Shown here: positions 8,057 through 15,814 of the stretch, piece by piece
Layout: every line of letters begins with the position of its first letter
Numbering within the stretch: position 1 is the stretch's first letter
Origin: Kiritimatiellia bacterium
GTDB taxonomy: Bacteria > Verrucomicrobiota > Kiritimatiellia > RFP12 > UBA1067
Direction: 5' to 3'
Assembly (NCBI GenBank): GCA_016284515.1
Contig: JAEEOY010000183.1
Coordinates: 1-41,182 of the forward strand
Length of the DNA: 41,182 nt
The notes under the pieces: generated by a model
The model's input: only the letters and a program-made list of their open reading frames with translations
What the model was told of the DNA's origin: nothing
Databases searched by the model: none
Position numbers and translations under genes: made by a program

Positions 8057-10258
8057 TCAGGGATTCGGCGGCTCGGCCTTGAAGAGCCAGGTGCTAGGTC
8101 CGTCGGTCTCAAGCGTGAACACGCTGGACGTGAACTCCCTGCCGGTGAAGAGCTCCCGCACGCGCGAAACATCCCTGGGAAGGCGGATTGTGTGCGAGCC
8201 CGGCGTCCCCGTGTGGAACATGAAGACGCTCCCGTGCCGGCGGAAGTAGCTTCCCGGCTCCGCATAGAACCAGGCGCCTGCCTCGCGCAGCACTGCAACG
8301 TAGTCCTCCAGCGCCGGAGGAGCATCCGGCACGATGATGCTGCGCGCGCCGCCGGCGAGCGTCTTCAAGTGGAAGCGAATGTTCTTGGCGGTGAAGACCC
8401 CGGCGTCCGCATCCGTGCAGACGATGTTCGGACGCCGCGCCGCGCCCGTGGCGGAAACGCCTGTGAGCGCAGACATCGCCGCGTCGTCGAAGCCGTTGTC
8501 CGTCACGCCGCCCGCAGGCCCGACCCACACCGCCGTCATGCCTGGCCGCCTCGTAAGCCTGACGAGCGCCGCGCGCTCGCTGTCGGACAGATAGAACGCA
8601 TTCAGGAAGAGGACAGTCCTGTATCCTCCGGGGTTCGCCAGGTAGTCCTCCAGCGAGAGAAGATCGAACGAGACTCCAGCGCGGTACAGAAAGGCAAGAG
8701 AGGTCTGGTAGAGGTTCCAGGTGAAGAACGAACCCTTTCCTCCGTCGCGGCGCAGGGCCTCGCGAGGGCTGAACACTACCGCGAGTCGGTTGCCGGACTT
8801 CTGCGCCGGCTCCCCGGCCTTTTCGAGCGCCGCCCTGGAATCGGCGATTGCCTTGAAGACCACGGGGTCGTCGAAGGCGTGCGGACGCTTCCCCGAACTG
8901 GTTATCGGATCGTTGAGCTGAAGACCTCCTCCGTCGAAGAACTGGTTGAGCCAGTTGCGCCGCATGTTCATCTCCGTCTCGCGCGGAGACGCCGTGCACA
9001 GTCCGAGCCCGTCGTTGTTGCTCTTGAGCCAGTCCCTTACATGGTGGAATCGGCTGTCGTCCTCCATAAGCGTCAGCTTGCGGTGGCGGCGGAACGTCGC
9101 CGGAATCGTCCGACGCAGATAGCCGCCGCCGGCGCGGCGCGTGGAGCTGCTGTAGTTCGGCGGATCGGAGAGGAAGTCTATGTCCGGACTCGCCAGGACC
9201 TTGTCAAGCAGCGCGTTCGCCCCTTCGGGCGGATGAGTTGAGAACACGTACCCGTAGTACGCGCCGACAAGCCGTCCGGGCAGGGCTCTCTTCGCCTCGC
9301 GCGCCATGTCGAGCAGAAGGTCCGCCATGGAGTTGGCAAGGCAGTCGTAGTAGTCGAGCACGAGCTGGTCCTCGGCAGGGTCGAGGAGATCGCCGTTGAG
9401 GTTGACCTTCTTCGGGTCCGCGTTCTCGTGGCGACGCATCGCGAGCGACGGGACCTTCGCGCTGTCAACGCCGCGCTTCGCCTTCATGTAGGCGCGAAAC
9501 TTCTCCTGCATCCGAAGCCCCGTGTCGGGTGCCTCGTACATCGCGAAGCAGTGCCACTCGGTGTAGATGCCGTAGCACGGGCGGAATCCGATCATGCGTT
9601 TCCCCCACGGCTGCGAGCCAACATGCGCGCCGAGCTCCCCGATGATCCTCAGCGCAAGCGCGCGGAACTTTGCGCTTGCGGACGACGGACGTAGAACGCG
9701 GTACCGAAGCTCGTCCGATGCGGACGGATCGGCCGCGCCGGTCGCGTAGCCAACCTGCTCGTCAGGATGCGCCGCAGCCCAGTCGTGCATCGTGAACCTG
9801 AGGGATACGATCACATATGCGTCCGGGACGAGCTGCAGGAGCCGCCCCACGGCCCTGTCCATCGAAGAGAAATCGCACGGAACGCCGTCTCCCCTGTAGA
9901 AAGTGTCCGCAACGAAATTGAGCTGGACGATCTTGATGCCCGCCTTAGCGCATCTTACGACGGCGCTTTCGTTGTATGGGTCCCCCATCCGGCCTATGTT
10001 GACAAGAGGGTCCATGAGCTTTCCGTTCAGCTCGATGAACGGACGGCGTCCGCGGTAGACGACGCGTGCGGCGGGCGATTGCTCCTTCGCGATCCTCGCC
10101 CACACATTGCTCAACGCATCAGCACCGGCCGCAGAACTCCCGACGACCTCGGGCGCAAATTCGTACACATAGTCCGTACCATCGCCCAATGCGGACGGCG
10201 CCGCGAAGAACGACAAGGACAGGACACCGAGAAGGAAAACGCGGATGGAAGCATTCAT
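8057..10258 (-). CDS. Secreted GH42-like glycoside hydrolase, short paralog
   Basis: This 733-residue protein closely resembles the neighbour at 4737-7973. Shared stretches include VELNGK/IELNGK, SASDE, RMQEKFRAYMKAKR, LDPAEDQLVLDYYDCL, GLQLNDPITSSGKRPHAFDD and GPAGGVTDNGFDDAAMSALT. It keeps both acidic motifs (YGIYTEWHCF near 233, LMEDDSRFHHVRDW near 399). It lacks the N-terminal beta-sandwich and the C-terminal extension. Its signal peptide is MNASIRVFLLGVLSLSFFAA from ATG 10258; a longer start at 10315 would overlap the SUMF1 gene and spoil the signal peptide. It follows the SUMF1-fold gene by 35 nt, so the two are probably co-transcribed. Catalytic competence and substrate are unproven. 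Confidence 0.8.
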   Translation of the reverse strand: MNASIRVFLLGVLSLSFFAAPSALGDGTDYVYEFAPEVVGSSAAGADALSNVWARIAKEQSPAARVVYRGRRPFIELNGKLMDPLVNIGRMGDPYNESAVVRCAKAGIKIVQLNFVADTFYRGDGVPCDFSSMDRAVGRLLQLVPDAYVIVSLRFTMHDWAAAHPDEQVGYATGAADPSASDELRYRVLRPSSASAKFRALALRIIGELGAHVGSQPWGKRMIGFRPCYGIYTEWHCFAMYEAPDTGLRMQEKFRAYMKAKRGVDSAKVPSLAMRRHENADPKKVNLNGDLLDPAEDQLVLDYYDCLANSMADLLLDMAREAKRALPGRLVGAYYGYVFSTHPPEGANALLDKVLASPDIDFLSDPPNYSSSTRRAGGGYLRRTIPATFRRHRKLTLMEDDSRFHHVRDWLKSNNDGLGLCTASPRETEMNMRRNWLNQFFDGGGLQLNDPITSSGKRPHAFDDPVVFKAIADSRAALEKAGEPAQKSGNRLAVVFSPREALRRDGGKGSFFTWNLYQTSLAFLYRAGVSFDLLSLEDYLANPGGYRTVLFLNAFYLSDSERAALVRLTRRPGMTAVWVGPAGGVTDNGFDDAAMSALTGVSATGAARRPNIVCTDADAGVFTAKNIRFHLKTLAGGARSIIVPDAPPALEDYVAVLREAGAWFYAEPGSYFRRHGSVFMFHTGTPGSHTIRLPRDVSRVRELFTGREFTSSVFTLETDGPSTWLFKAEPPNP

Positions 10259-10293
10259 TTGAAGACTGCCCTTGCCGTTTCTATGTGGATTTT

Positions 10294-11625
10294 TCAGGGA
10301 ATCGCCGCAGGGCACGCAACGCGGAAGCCGTAGTTGGGATAGTCGACAGTCGGTGCGAACCCGTCGCGTTCAGCGCACCGGCAGTTGGTAGCACCGTTCA
10401 TCCAGCAGCCGCCGCGCGCCACGCGATTCTCGCCTTCTATTGGGCCAGTCAGGGCGGCAGATCCAGTCGGCGCCTCAGCCTGATACCAGTCAAGGCACCA
10501 TTCCCACACATTCCCGAGCATATCATATATGCCCCAGTTGTTCGGCTGGTAGGAGCCAACCTTGGGCGTGGCGTATTCCGTCGTGCAGTTATTCGGCGGC
10601 TGAGACCCTACTTCTCTCCCTTGTGCTTCATCCCATGTCCATATCAAACCACCGTTTTTGGCATATCGGGCTAGTGAATTCAGTCTCTCAGATGTGTCGG
10701 CATTTGCTTCTAGGTCCATGCCGTTGAAAAGCGCCGTTCCGCAGCCAGCGCGACAGGCGAACTCCCACTGCACCTCCGTCGGGAGGTCAAAGCGCCCAAC
10801 CCCTGTAAACGCGCGGAGTAAACCGAAAAACGTGTCGCTCTTGACCGTGCTTCCAGTGGTCGGCCAGTTGATGTTTTCCGACTCATTCGTCGACCCACGT
10901 AGCTGGTTGTACGAAACGTGCTCAACCGTGCGCGTCGCATAGCAGTCTAGATTATGCCTATAGTTAGACGGTGTCTTATTATAAGAGGTTGTACCACTAT
11001 TCATTATCAGCTCATACTGCCGCTGCGTGACGGGATATACACCAATGTAGTAGTCGTCAGGGATTGTGATCAAACGCGGTTTTTCGCGGTCCGCCTTCCG
11101 GCCGATCTCGGTCGTGGGCGAGCCCATGCGCCATGTGACGTTGGCTGCGGGGCACTTGCGCACAACGAGGTATTCGGTCTTGTAGAGGTCGTTCGTGACG
11201 CCGCCTGGAATCGACTCCTTGCAGGCGTAGAACGCTACGGAATTGGGAACCGTCAGCGAGGCGACCATGTAGTCCGGCGGTGCGCTTTTCGCCCATGCCG
11301 TAACCACCGCCTTTGCATTCAGCTTCAGCGCGTTCTCGGGCCACGCCTCGCGCGGCTTCCAGGTCATGGTGCGCGAACCCGGCTCGACGAGCTTGTTCAC
11401 GTCGCCAGAGAAGTGGGTGAGGTGTTCGCCGCCAATCGACGCCCAGGCGCCTCCGGTTGCGTTCGTCTGGATGTCCACCGTGACGATGCCCGCCTCACCG
11501 GAGAGAGTGTAGTTGATCGTCACGGTGTAGCCTTCCTGCGTCATCGTAACGTCGCTTACGACCGGAGTGGCGACGGAGAATAGGGAGGCGAAGGCCGCCG
11601 AAAGTGCAATGGCAGATTTTCTCAT
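10294..11625 (-). CDS. Secreted SUMF1/FGE-fold protein, probably non-catalytic
   Basis: The 443-residue protein has a signal peptide (MRKSAIALSAAFASLFSVAT) and a beta-rich first third. A C-terminal SUMF1 (formylglycine-generating-enzyme) domain runs from about residue 165, with YYIGVYPVTQRQYE, RFDLPTEVQWEFACRAG, WGIYDMLGNVWEWCLDWY and RVARGGCWMNGATNCRCAER. Catalytic FGE uses a Cys pair inside this last motif. Here the first position aligns with Asn (WMNG) and only the second (NC) remains, so sulfatase activation is unlikely; a binding or structural role is more probable. AAGGAG lies just upstream of ATG 11625. It sits between a small secreted protein (24 nt) and a GH42-like enzyme (35 nt). 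Confidence 0.87.
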   Translation of the reverse strand: MRKSAIALSAAFASLFSVATPVVSDVTMTQEGYTVTINYTLSGEAGIVTVDIQTNATGGAWASIGGEHLTHFSGDVNKLVEPGSRTMTWKPREAWPENALKLNAKAVVTAWAKSAPPDYMVASLTVPNSVAFYACKESIPGGVTNDLYKTEYLVVRKCPAANVTWRMGSPTTEIGRKADREKPRLITIPDDYYIGVYPVTQRQYELIMNSGTTSYNKTPSNYRHNLDCYATRTVEHVSYNQLRGSTNESENINWPTTGSTVKSDTFFGLLRAFTGVGRFDLPTEVQWEFACRAGCGTALFNGMDLEANADTSERLNSLARYAKNGGLIWTWDEAQGREVGSQPPNNCTTEYATPKVGSYQPNNWGIYDMLGNVWEWCLDWYQAEAPTGSAALTGPIEGENRVARGGCWMNGATNCRCAERDGFAPTVDYPNYGFRVACPAAIP

Positions 11626-11649
11626 GATGGTTCTCCTTATTGTTGTGCG

Positions 11650-11880
11650 TTACTTTATGACGATGACCATGCCGTACGGGCCAAAGTGCAGAATTCCAGA
11701 CGCCCAGGCGCTCGACCAGTATTTGTCGATGCCAAGGACCACACTCTCGGCCGATGAAGGCTCGGCGGCCGTGTGCGTTTCTGGTGTATAGACCCACGAA
11801 GAACCATCCCATTGGTCTCCGTCCGCAACCGCGCCGCCCAGCGCTAGTGCTCCAGCCAGTGCAATCAGTATTCTTCGCAT
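11650..11880 (-). CDS. Small secreted protein of unknown function
   Basis: The 76-residue protein has a clear signal peptide (MRRILIALAGALALGGAVA), then a Trp/Tyr-rich segment (QWDGSSWVYTPETH) and a hydrophobic tail ending GPYGMVIVIK. A good ribosome site (AAGGAG, 5-nt spacing) precedes ATG 11880. Palindrome D lies 60 nt upstream, and the SUMF1 gene begins 24 nt after the stop, so it probably leads that operon. I recognise no family. Strong translation signals and consistent context argue that it is real. Confidence 0.65.
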   Translation of the reverse strand: MRRILIALAGALALGGAVADGDQWDGSSWVYTPETHTAAEPSSAESVVLGIDKYWSSAWASGILHFGPYGMVIVIK

Positions 11881-11940
11881 ATAAACTCCTTCCCTTTGAG
11901 ATTACACACGTAGTTTAGCAGATTGAACGCTTCTGAGCAA

Positions 11941-11956
11941 GTATCCTTTCGTATAC
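11941..11956 (-). promoter_or_regulatory. Shared palindrome (site D)
   Basis: GTATCC-TTTC-GTATAC (plus strand) is a near-perfect 6-bp-arm palindrome, inverted relative to sites A-C. It lies 60 nt before ATG 11880 and 21 nt after the stop at 11978. Its minus-strand reading ends GGATACTTG, matching the last bases of the other sites loosely (TATAATTG). Confidence 0.5.
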
Positions 11957-11977
11957 CCGCCTTCGCATGACCGCGGA

Positions 11978-13531
11978 CTACAAATTATCCGCGGCGCTCG
12001 TCGCCTCGACGCCAAGGTCGGTCTCCTCGAGCGGCGTGTCGGACGCATTGACGCCCTTCGTCGAGTCGAGCACGGTGACGCCCGGCCGGATGTCGCGAAC
12101 GACGCGATAGGTGCCGTCGGGCGCAATCGCGCGCAGGCGGAACGGACGGTCCGTCGCGACCTTGATCTTGAAGTTCATCTGCGCCGCGTCGACATCGGCC
12201 TCGAGCGACAGACTGCCGCCGTTGAACGGGAGGTCCGTCACCCCCTGCCGCCCAGGATGGGAGAGATGCCAGTCGACGCGCCTGTCGATCGCGTTGACGT
12301 CGAGACCGATGACGTCCTCGACGAACATGACGATGGGACCGAGCCCGCCCCAGCCGACGAAGTCCTTCCGCGCGTAGGCGCCTACCTTGTCCGTCGACGG
12401 CGCCGCGAGCTCCGGCGAGTAGCACTCCCAGATCGTGCCGCCATGCTCCTTCGACTCGAAGACGGCGAGCATGTTGTCGAGATGGCGCTCGGCGATGCGG
12501 CGCGCAAGCGTCCGGTAGCCGTTCGCCCGAAGGCCGCACGCGACCATGTACTGCACGGGCGGCCAGACGCCGCCAAGCCAGTAGCGTCCGAGGGGGCTGT
12601 AGTTCGGGTCGTCCGCGGAAAGCGACGCGACCCCGTTCGGCGCGCCGAACGACCCGGGGTCCTCGAGATGGCATACGAGCGCCGCGGCGCGCTCGGCCGT
12701 CGCAACGCCGGAGACGAGCGCCCAGAAGGCCGCCGCGGACTTGGTGGCCAGCTTGTTGTTCGTCTCGATGTAGACGTCGTAGTAGAACTGCCCGCGCTCG
12801 CTCCACATGATGTCGTTGATCTTCTCGGCAAGGTCTTCCGCCTCGCGCTCCCACGCCGCGGACTCCCCGGCCTTGCCGACGAGAGGGGCTATCTTCGCAA
12901 GACAGCGCGCGTGCAGGACCTGCTGGCACGAAAGGTCGACGAAGCAGACGTCGCTGCCCTTCTGGTGCTCAGAAAAGTAGCCGGAGCGCGGCGAGTTGTC
13001 CATGCCGGACGAGCCCGTGTCCTCGAACCAGTAGAGTCCGTTGGAGGGACGCGTCCGGTTGGCCTTGAGCCACCTGAAGTACTTCGAGCAGACCTCGTAC
13101 GCGCGCGGCAGACGCGAAAGATCGCCTGTCCTGCGCGCGTAGAGCCATTCGCACCAGGCGTAGAGCGGCGGATTGATCCGTCCGGGCCAGGTGGGCTTGC
13201 GCGTCGCGTAGGTATAGGCCATCGAAATGTACCCATCCTCGCCTTGCATCGAGTAGAGGTTGTCGAGATTGCCGAGTCCGTCGACGCCCTTCGGCGTCAG
13301 CCCGGCGTAGAGCGCCATGTAGCAGCTGTCCCACTGCCAGATGACGCCGAACCCCGGCATGCAGGTCATCTGCGGCTTCCAGCCGGACCCCAAGTCCTCC
13401 ATGTTGCGGCGGGCCAGCTCTACGGCCTTGGCATTGAGCTTCTCCCAGCCGGGACGATCCTCCAGAAACGCACCTCCGTGCGCGGCAAGCGCAACAGCAG
13501 CGAGCGACGGCAGCAGCAGTCGGATTCCCAT
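11978..13531 (-). CDS. Secreted GH63/GH37-like (alpha/alpha)6-barrel glycosidase
   Basis: The 517-residue protein has a signal peptide (MGIRLLLPSLAAVALAAHGG). Its helical-barrel signature fits the GH63/trehalase (MGH1-like) group: WQWDSCY near residue 65, SSGMDNSPR near 177 (candidate general acid Asp) and GTIWECYSPE near 367 (candidate base Glu). A beta-rich tail follows. ATG 13531 is chosen because GGGAGGTGA lies just upstream and overlaps the stop of the preceding gene, indicating translational coupling with an 11-nt gap; longer in-frame extensions run into a shadow of that gene. These families act on alpha-glucosides or related alpha-linked sugars, but the exact specificity cannot be read from sequence. 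Confidence 0.85.
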   Translation of the reverse strand: MGIRLLLPSLAAVALAAHGGAFLEDRPGWEKLNAKAVELARRNMEDLGSGWKPQMTCMPGFGVIWQWDSCYMALYAGLTPKGVDGLGNLDNLYSMQGEDGYISMAYTYATRKPTWPGRINPPLYAWCEWLYARRTGDLSRLPRAYEVCSKYFRWLKANRTRPSNGLYWFEDTGSSGMDNSPRSGYFSEHQKGSDVCFVDLSCQQVLHARCLAKIAPLVGKAGESAAWEREAEDLAEKINDIMWSERGQFYYDVYIETNNKLATKSAAAFWALVSGVATAERAAALVCHLEDPGSFGAPNGVASLSADDPNYSPLGRYWLGGVWPPVQYMVACGLRANGYRTLARRIAERHLDNMLAVFESKEHGGTIWECYSPELAAPSTDKVGAYARKDFVGWGGLGPIVMFVEDVIGLDVNAIDRRVDWHLSHPGRQGVTDLPFNGGSLSLEADVDAAQMNFKIKVATDRPFRLRAIAPDGTYRVVRDIRPGVTVLDSTKGVNASDTPLEETDLGVEATSAADNL

Positions 13532-13542
13532 GGCGTTCGCCC

Positions 13543-15792
13543 TCACCTCCCGGTGAACTTGCCGAGCAGCCACTCGCGGCGGAGGGCGTCGATCTCGTGG
13601 TCGAGCCCGATCCAGACCTTGGCGCCCTTCTCGTACACCTCGTTGACCTCGTCGTCGCTCATGTCGGGCTTCACCTTCGCCGCCTGCGCCTTGAGTTCCG
13701 CCTCGAGCGGCTTCAGGCACTCCTCGTAGAACTCCGGATCGCCCACCACCGGATCGCCCCAGCGGTCGAACGCGGAAAGCGCACCGTGCCCCGAACGGCT
13801 CCACGCCTTGCACGTGTCGTAGACGAGGCGGCGGCGGATCGCCGCAAGCTCGCCCGGCTTCAGGTCGAACACGAGCCTTCCCCAGCTCGACGATTCGTGC
13901 ACGCCCTGCGAGCCGCCCCAGGAATGTCCGTCCGCAAGGCACTCGAAGCGCCACTCCGTGCCGGACGCGGCGGGAAGCTTCTGGTAGAACGCGGACCACG
14001 GAAGCGTCACCATGAGCACGTAGTCTCCGTCCGTGAACGCAGTCTCCTGGCGGAGCGAGAACGGACTCCTCGCGTCGTCGTACTCCACTCTCTGGGCATA
14101 GGCGCTTGAATATGCCGTGTAGAACACGAACCCGATGCCCTCCTTCGGCGAGGAGCTGAAGCAGATGTACGGCTCGCCCGCGCCCGGCGCGAAATAGCAC
14201 TCCGTGCCGATGCCGCCCGCAAAGCCGTTCTCAACGGCGCGCGCATTCGCGTCCGCAACGCGCATGACGATCTTTAGTCCCTCCACGTCGCAGAACGACG
14301 AGACCTCCATGCGAGCATCCTTGGAATCGAGCGCCGTCTTCTCGATCTCGGCGCGCCCCGTCGCGACGTCCGTCTCGAGGCTGTCGAGCTCGCCGCACAT
14401 CTTTACGTCGACGTAGGACTTCTCAAGCGAGTCCGCCACTCCGCGCCATGCGGCGATCGAGCTCACCGGACTGTCGAAGTACTTCACGGCGTAGCGGCGC
14501 TCCGGCGCCTCCTTGAAGAGCGCGCGGTATGCCGCGCTGTATCGTTCGCACTCCTCGTTGCGCTGGAGGTTGAGCGTCCACTGCGCGGCGATCTGAAGCG
14601 CCTGCGCATACTCCTTGATGTCGAGATTCGCCGCCTTCGCGACGGGAATGAGATCCTTCCCCTCGGCGAGCGCCTTGAGCATCTCGAAGCGGACGCGGTC
14701 GAACGGCTTTACGGACGGCTTCTGCGACGCCGCGTCCTTCGCCAGGAATTCGTCCGCCTTCTCCGCGACCTCTCCGCCGCGGCCCGTGGCGACGAGCGAG
14801 AAGAGGTAGCCGCGGTACCGGCCTGGATCCTTAAACCAGGGAAGAGTCGGAAACGCCTCCGCGATTTTCGCGAAGAGCGCCCAGTCCCCAAATCGGTAGA
14901 CGTTGGAGAACTCCCCGATGACCTTCCCGTCCACAAAGCCGGCGTAGTCGAGTCCGCGAGCGATCTCCCTCGCGCGGTCTCCGCGTTCGGACTTGTCGGC
15001 GCCGAAGTAGCGGATCAGTATCTCGCGGCGGCGAAGCGCGGGGTTGTTCGCATCGGAGACGTAGGCGAACGCGTCGTCCGCCGACTCCTCCGCGCGCCCC
15101 GAGGCGCAGTACCACGAAAGGCGCGGATACGGATCGTCGAGTCCCTTCCATGCCGCGACGATGTCCGCATCGTTGCACCAGTCAACGGCGAGATTCGCCA
15201 GAGCCTTCGCCGCCTCGCCGGAGCTAAACGCCGCCGCCCTGCGATACGCCGCCTTCGCGTCCTCGTAGCGGTCCGCCCATCTGAACGCATCCGCGACAAG
15301 ACAGTGCGCCTTGAAAAGATCACCAGGCTTAAGTCCTTCGAGGGCAGTCGCCTTCTCCGCCGTCGCGAGCGACTCGGCGTAGTCCCTCGCCCCGGCCTGC
15401 AGGCGGGCAAGCGCGCGGAGGAACTCGATCTTGTCGCCGGGCGGGCAGTCCGCGGCGGATATCTCGCGTTCGCAGACTGCGGGGACGCGTCCGTCGGACC
15501 ACTCCTTGTCCCACCTGCCAAGTCTGGTCCATCCCGGCGTCGCGCAGAAGGAGAGTATCTTCCTGTCGATGTGGACGCGAAGCGCCGCGTTCGTACGAGC
15601 GTCGTCGGACGCAACGCGCCCCTCGAGGAATTCGACGATGTCGCGATAGCTCGCGTTCGCCTTCTGCCGCGCGTCGATCTCCGCATCGATCTCCTTGCGC
15701 GGATCCTGCGCCGCGGAAACCTGCGCGGCAAACGTGCCGGCGAGCACTGCCACGGAGAGCATGGACCTGAAAACCGTTGATTCGAATTTCAT
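13543..15792 (-). CDS. Secreted TPR-like protein with C-terminal CBM9-like domain
   Basis: The 749-residue protein has a signal peptide (RSMLSVAVLAGTFAAQVSA). Helical TPR-like repeats fill roughly residues 30-450, for example DYAESLATAEKATALEGLKP and RYEDAKAAYRRAAAF. A beta-sandwich at about 480-620 (TECYFAPGAGEPYICFSSSP, VLMVTLPWSAFYQ, WGRLVFDL) resembles family-9-like carbohydrate-binding (DOMON-like) modules. A helical tail closes the protein. It lies 22 nt after the GH123-like gene and 11 nt before the GH63-like gene, so it is part of one operon. It may be a glycan-binding partner of those enzymes; I see no catalytic motif. Confidence 0.75.
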   Translation of the reverse strand: MKFESTVFRSMLSVAVLAGTFAAQVSAAQDPRKEIDAEIDARQKANASYRDIVEFLEGRVASDDARTNAALRVHIDRKILSFCATPGWTRLGRWDKEWSDGRVPAVCEREISAADCPPGDKIEFLRALARLQAGARDYAESLATAEKATALEGLKPGDLFKAHCLVADAFRWADRYEDAKAAYRRAAAFSSGEAAKALANLAVDWCNDADIVAAWKGLDDPYPRLSWYCASGRAEESADDAFAYVSDANNPALRRREILIRYFGADKSERGDRAREIARGLDYAGFVDGKVIGEFSNVYRFGDWALFAKIAEAFPTLPWFKDPGRYRGYLFSLVATGRGGEVAEKADEFLAKDAASQKPSVKPFDRVRFEMLKALAEGKDLIPVAKAANLDIKEYAQALQIAAQWTLNLQRNEECERYSAAYRALFKEAPERRYAVKYFDSPVSSIAAWRGVADSLEKSYVDVKMCGELDSLETDVATGRAEIEKTALDSKDARMEVSSFCDVEGLKIVMRVADANARAVENGFAGGIGTECYFAPGAGEPYICFSSSPKEGIGFVFYTAYSSAYAQRVEYDDARSPFSLRQETAFTDGDYVLMVTLPWSAFYQKLPAASGTEWRFECLADGHSWGGSQGVHESSSWGRLVFDLKPGELAAIRRRLVYDTCKAWSRSGHGALSAFDRWGDPVVGDPEFYEECLKPLEAELKAQAAKVKPDMSDDEVNEVYEKGAKVWIGLDHEIDALRREWLLGKFTGR

Positions 15793-15814
15793 AGCTTTCG
15801 TTCCTTCCTCTCTG

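Noticed and set aside
13532-14200. 223-codon extension of the GH63-like protein
   Set aside because: It lies inside the preceding gene's coding sequence in another frame. A signal peptide and ribosome site define ATG 13531.
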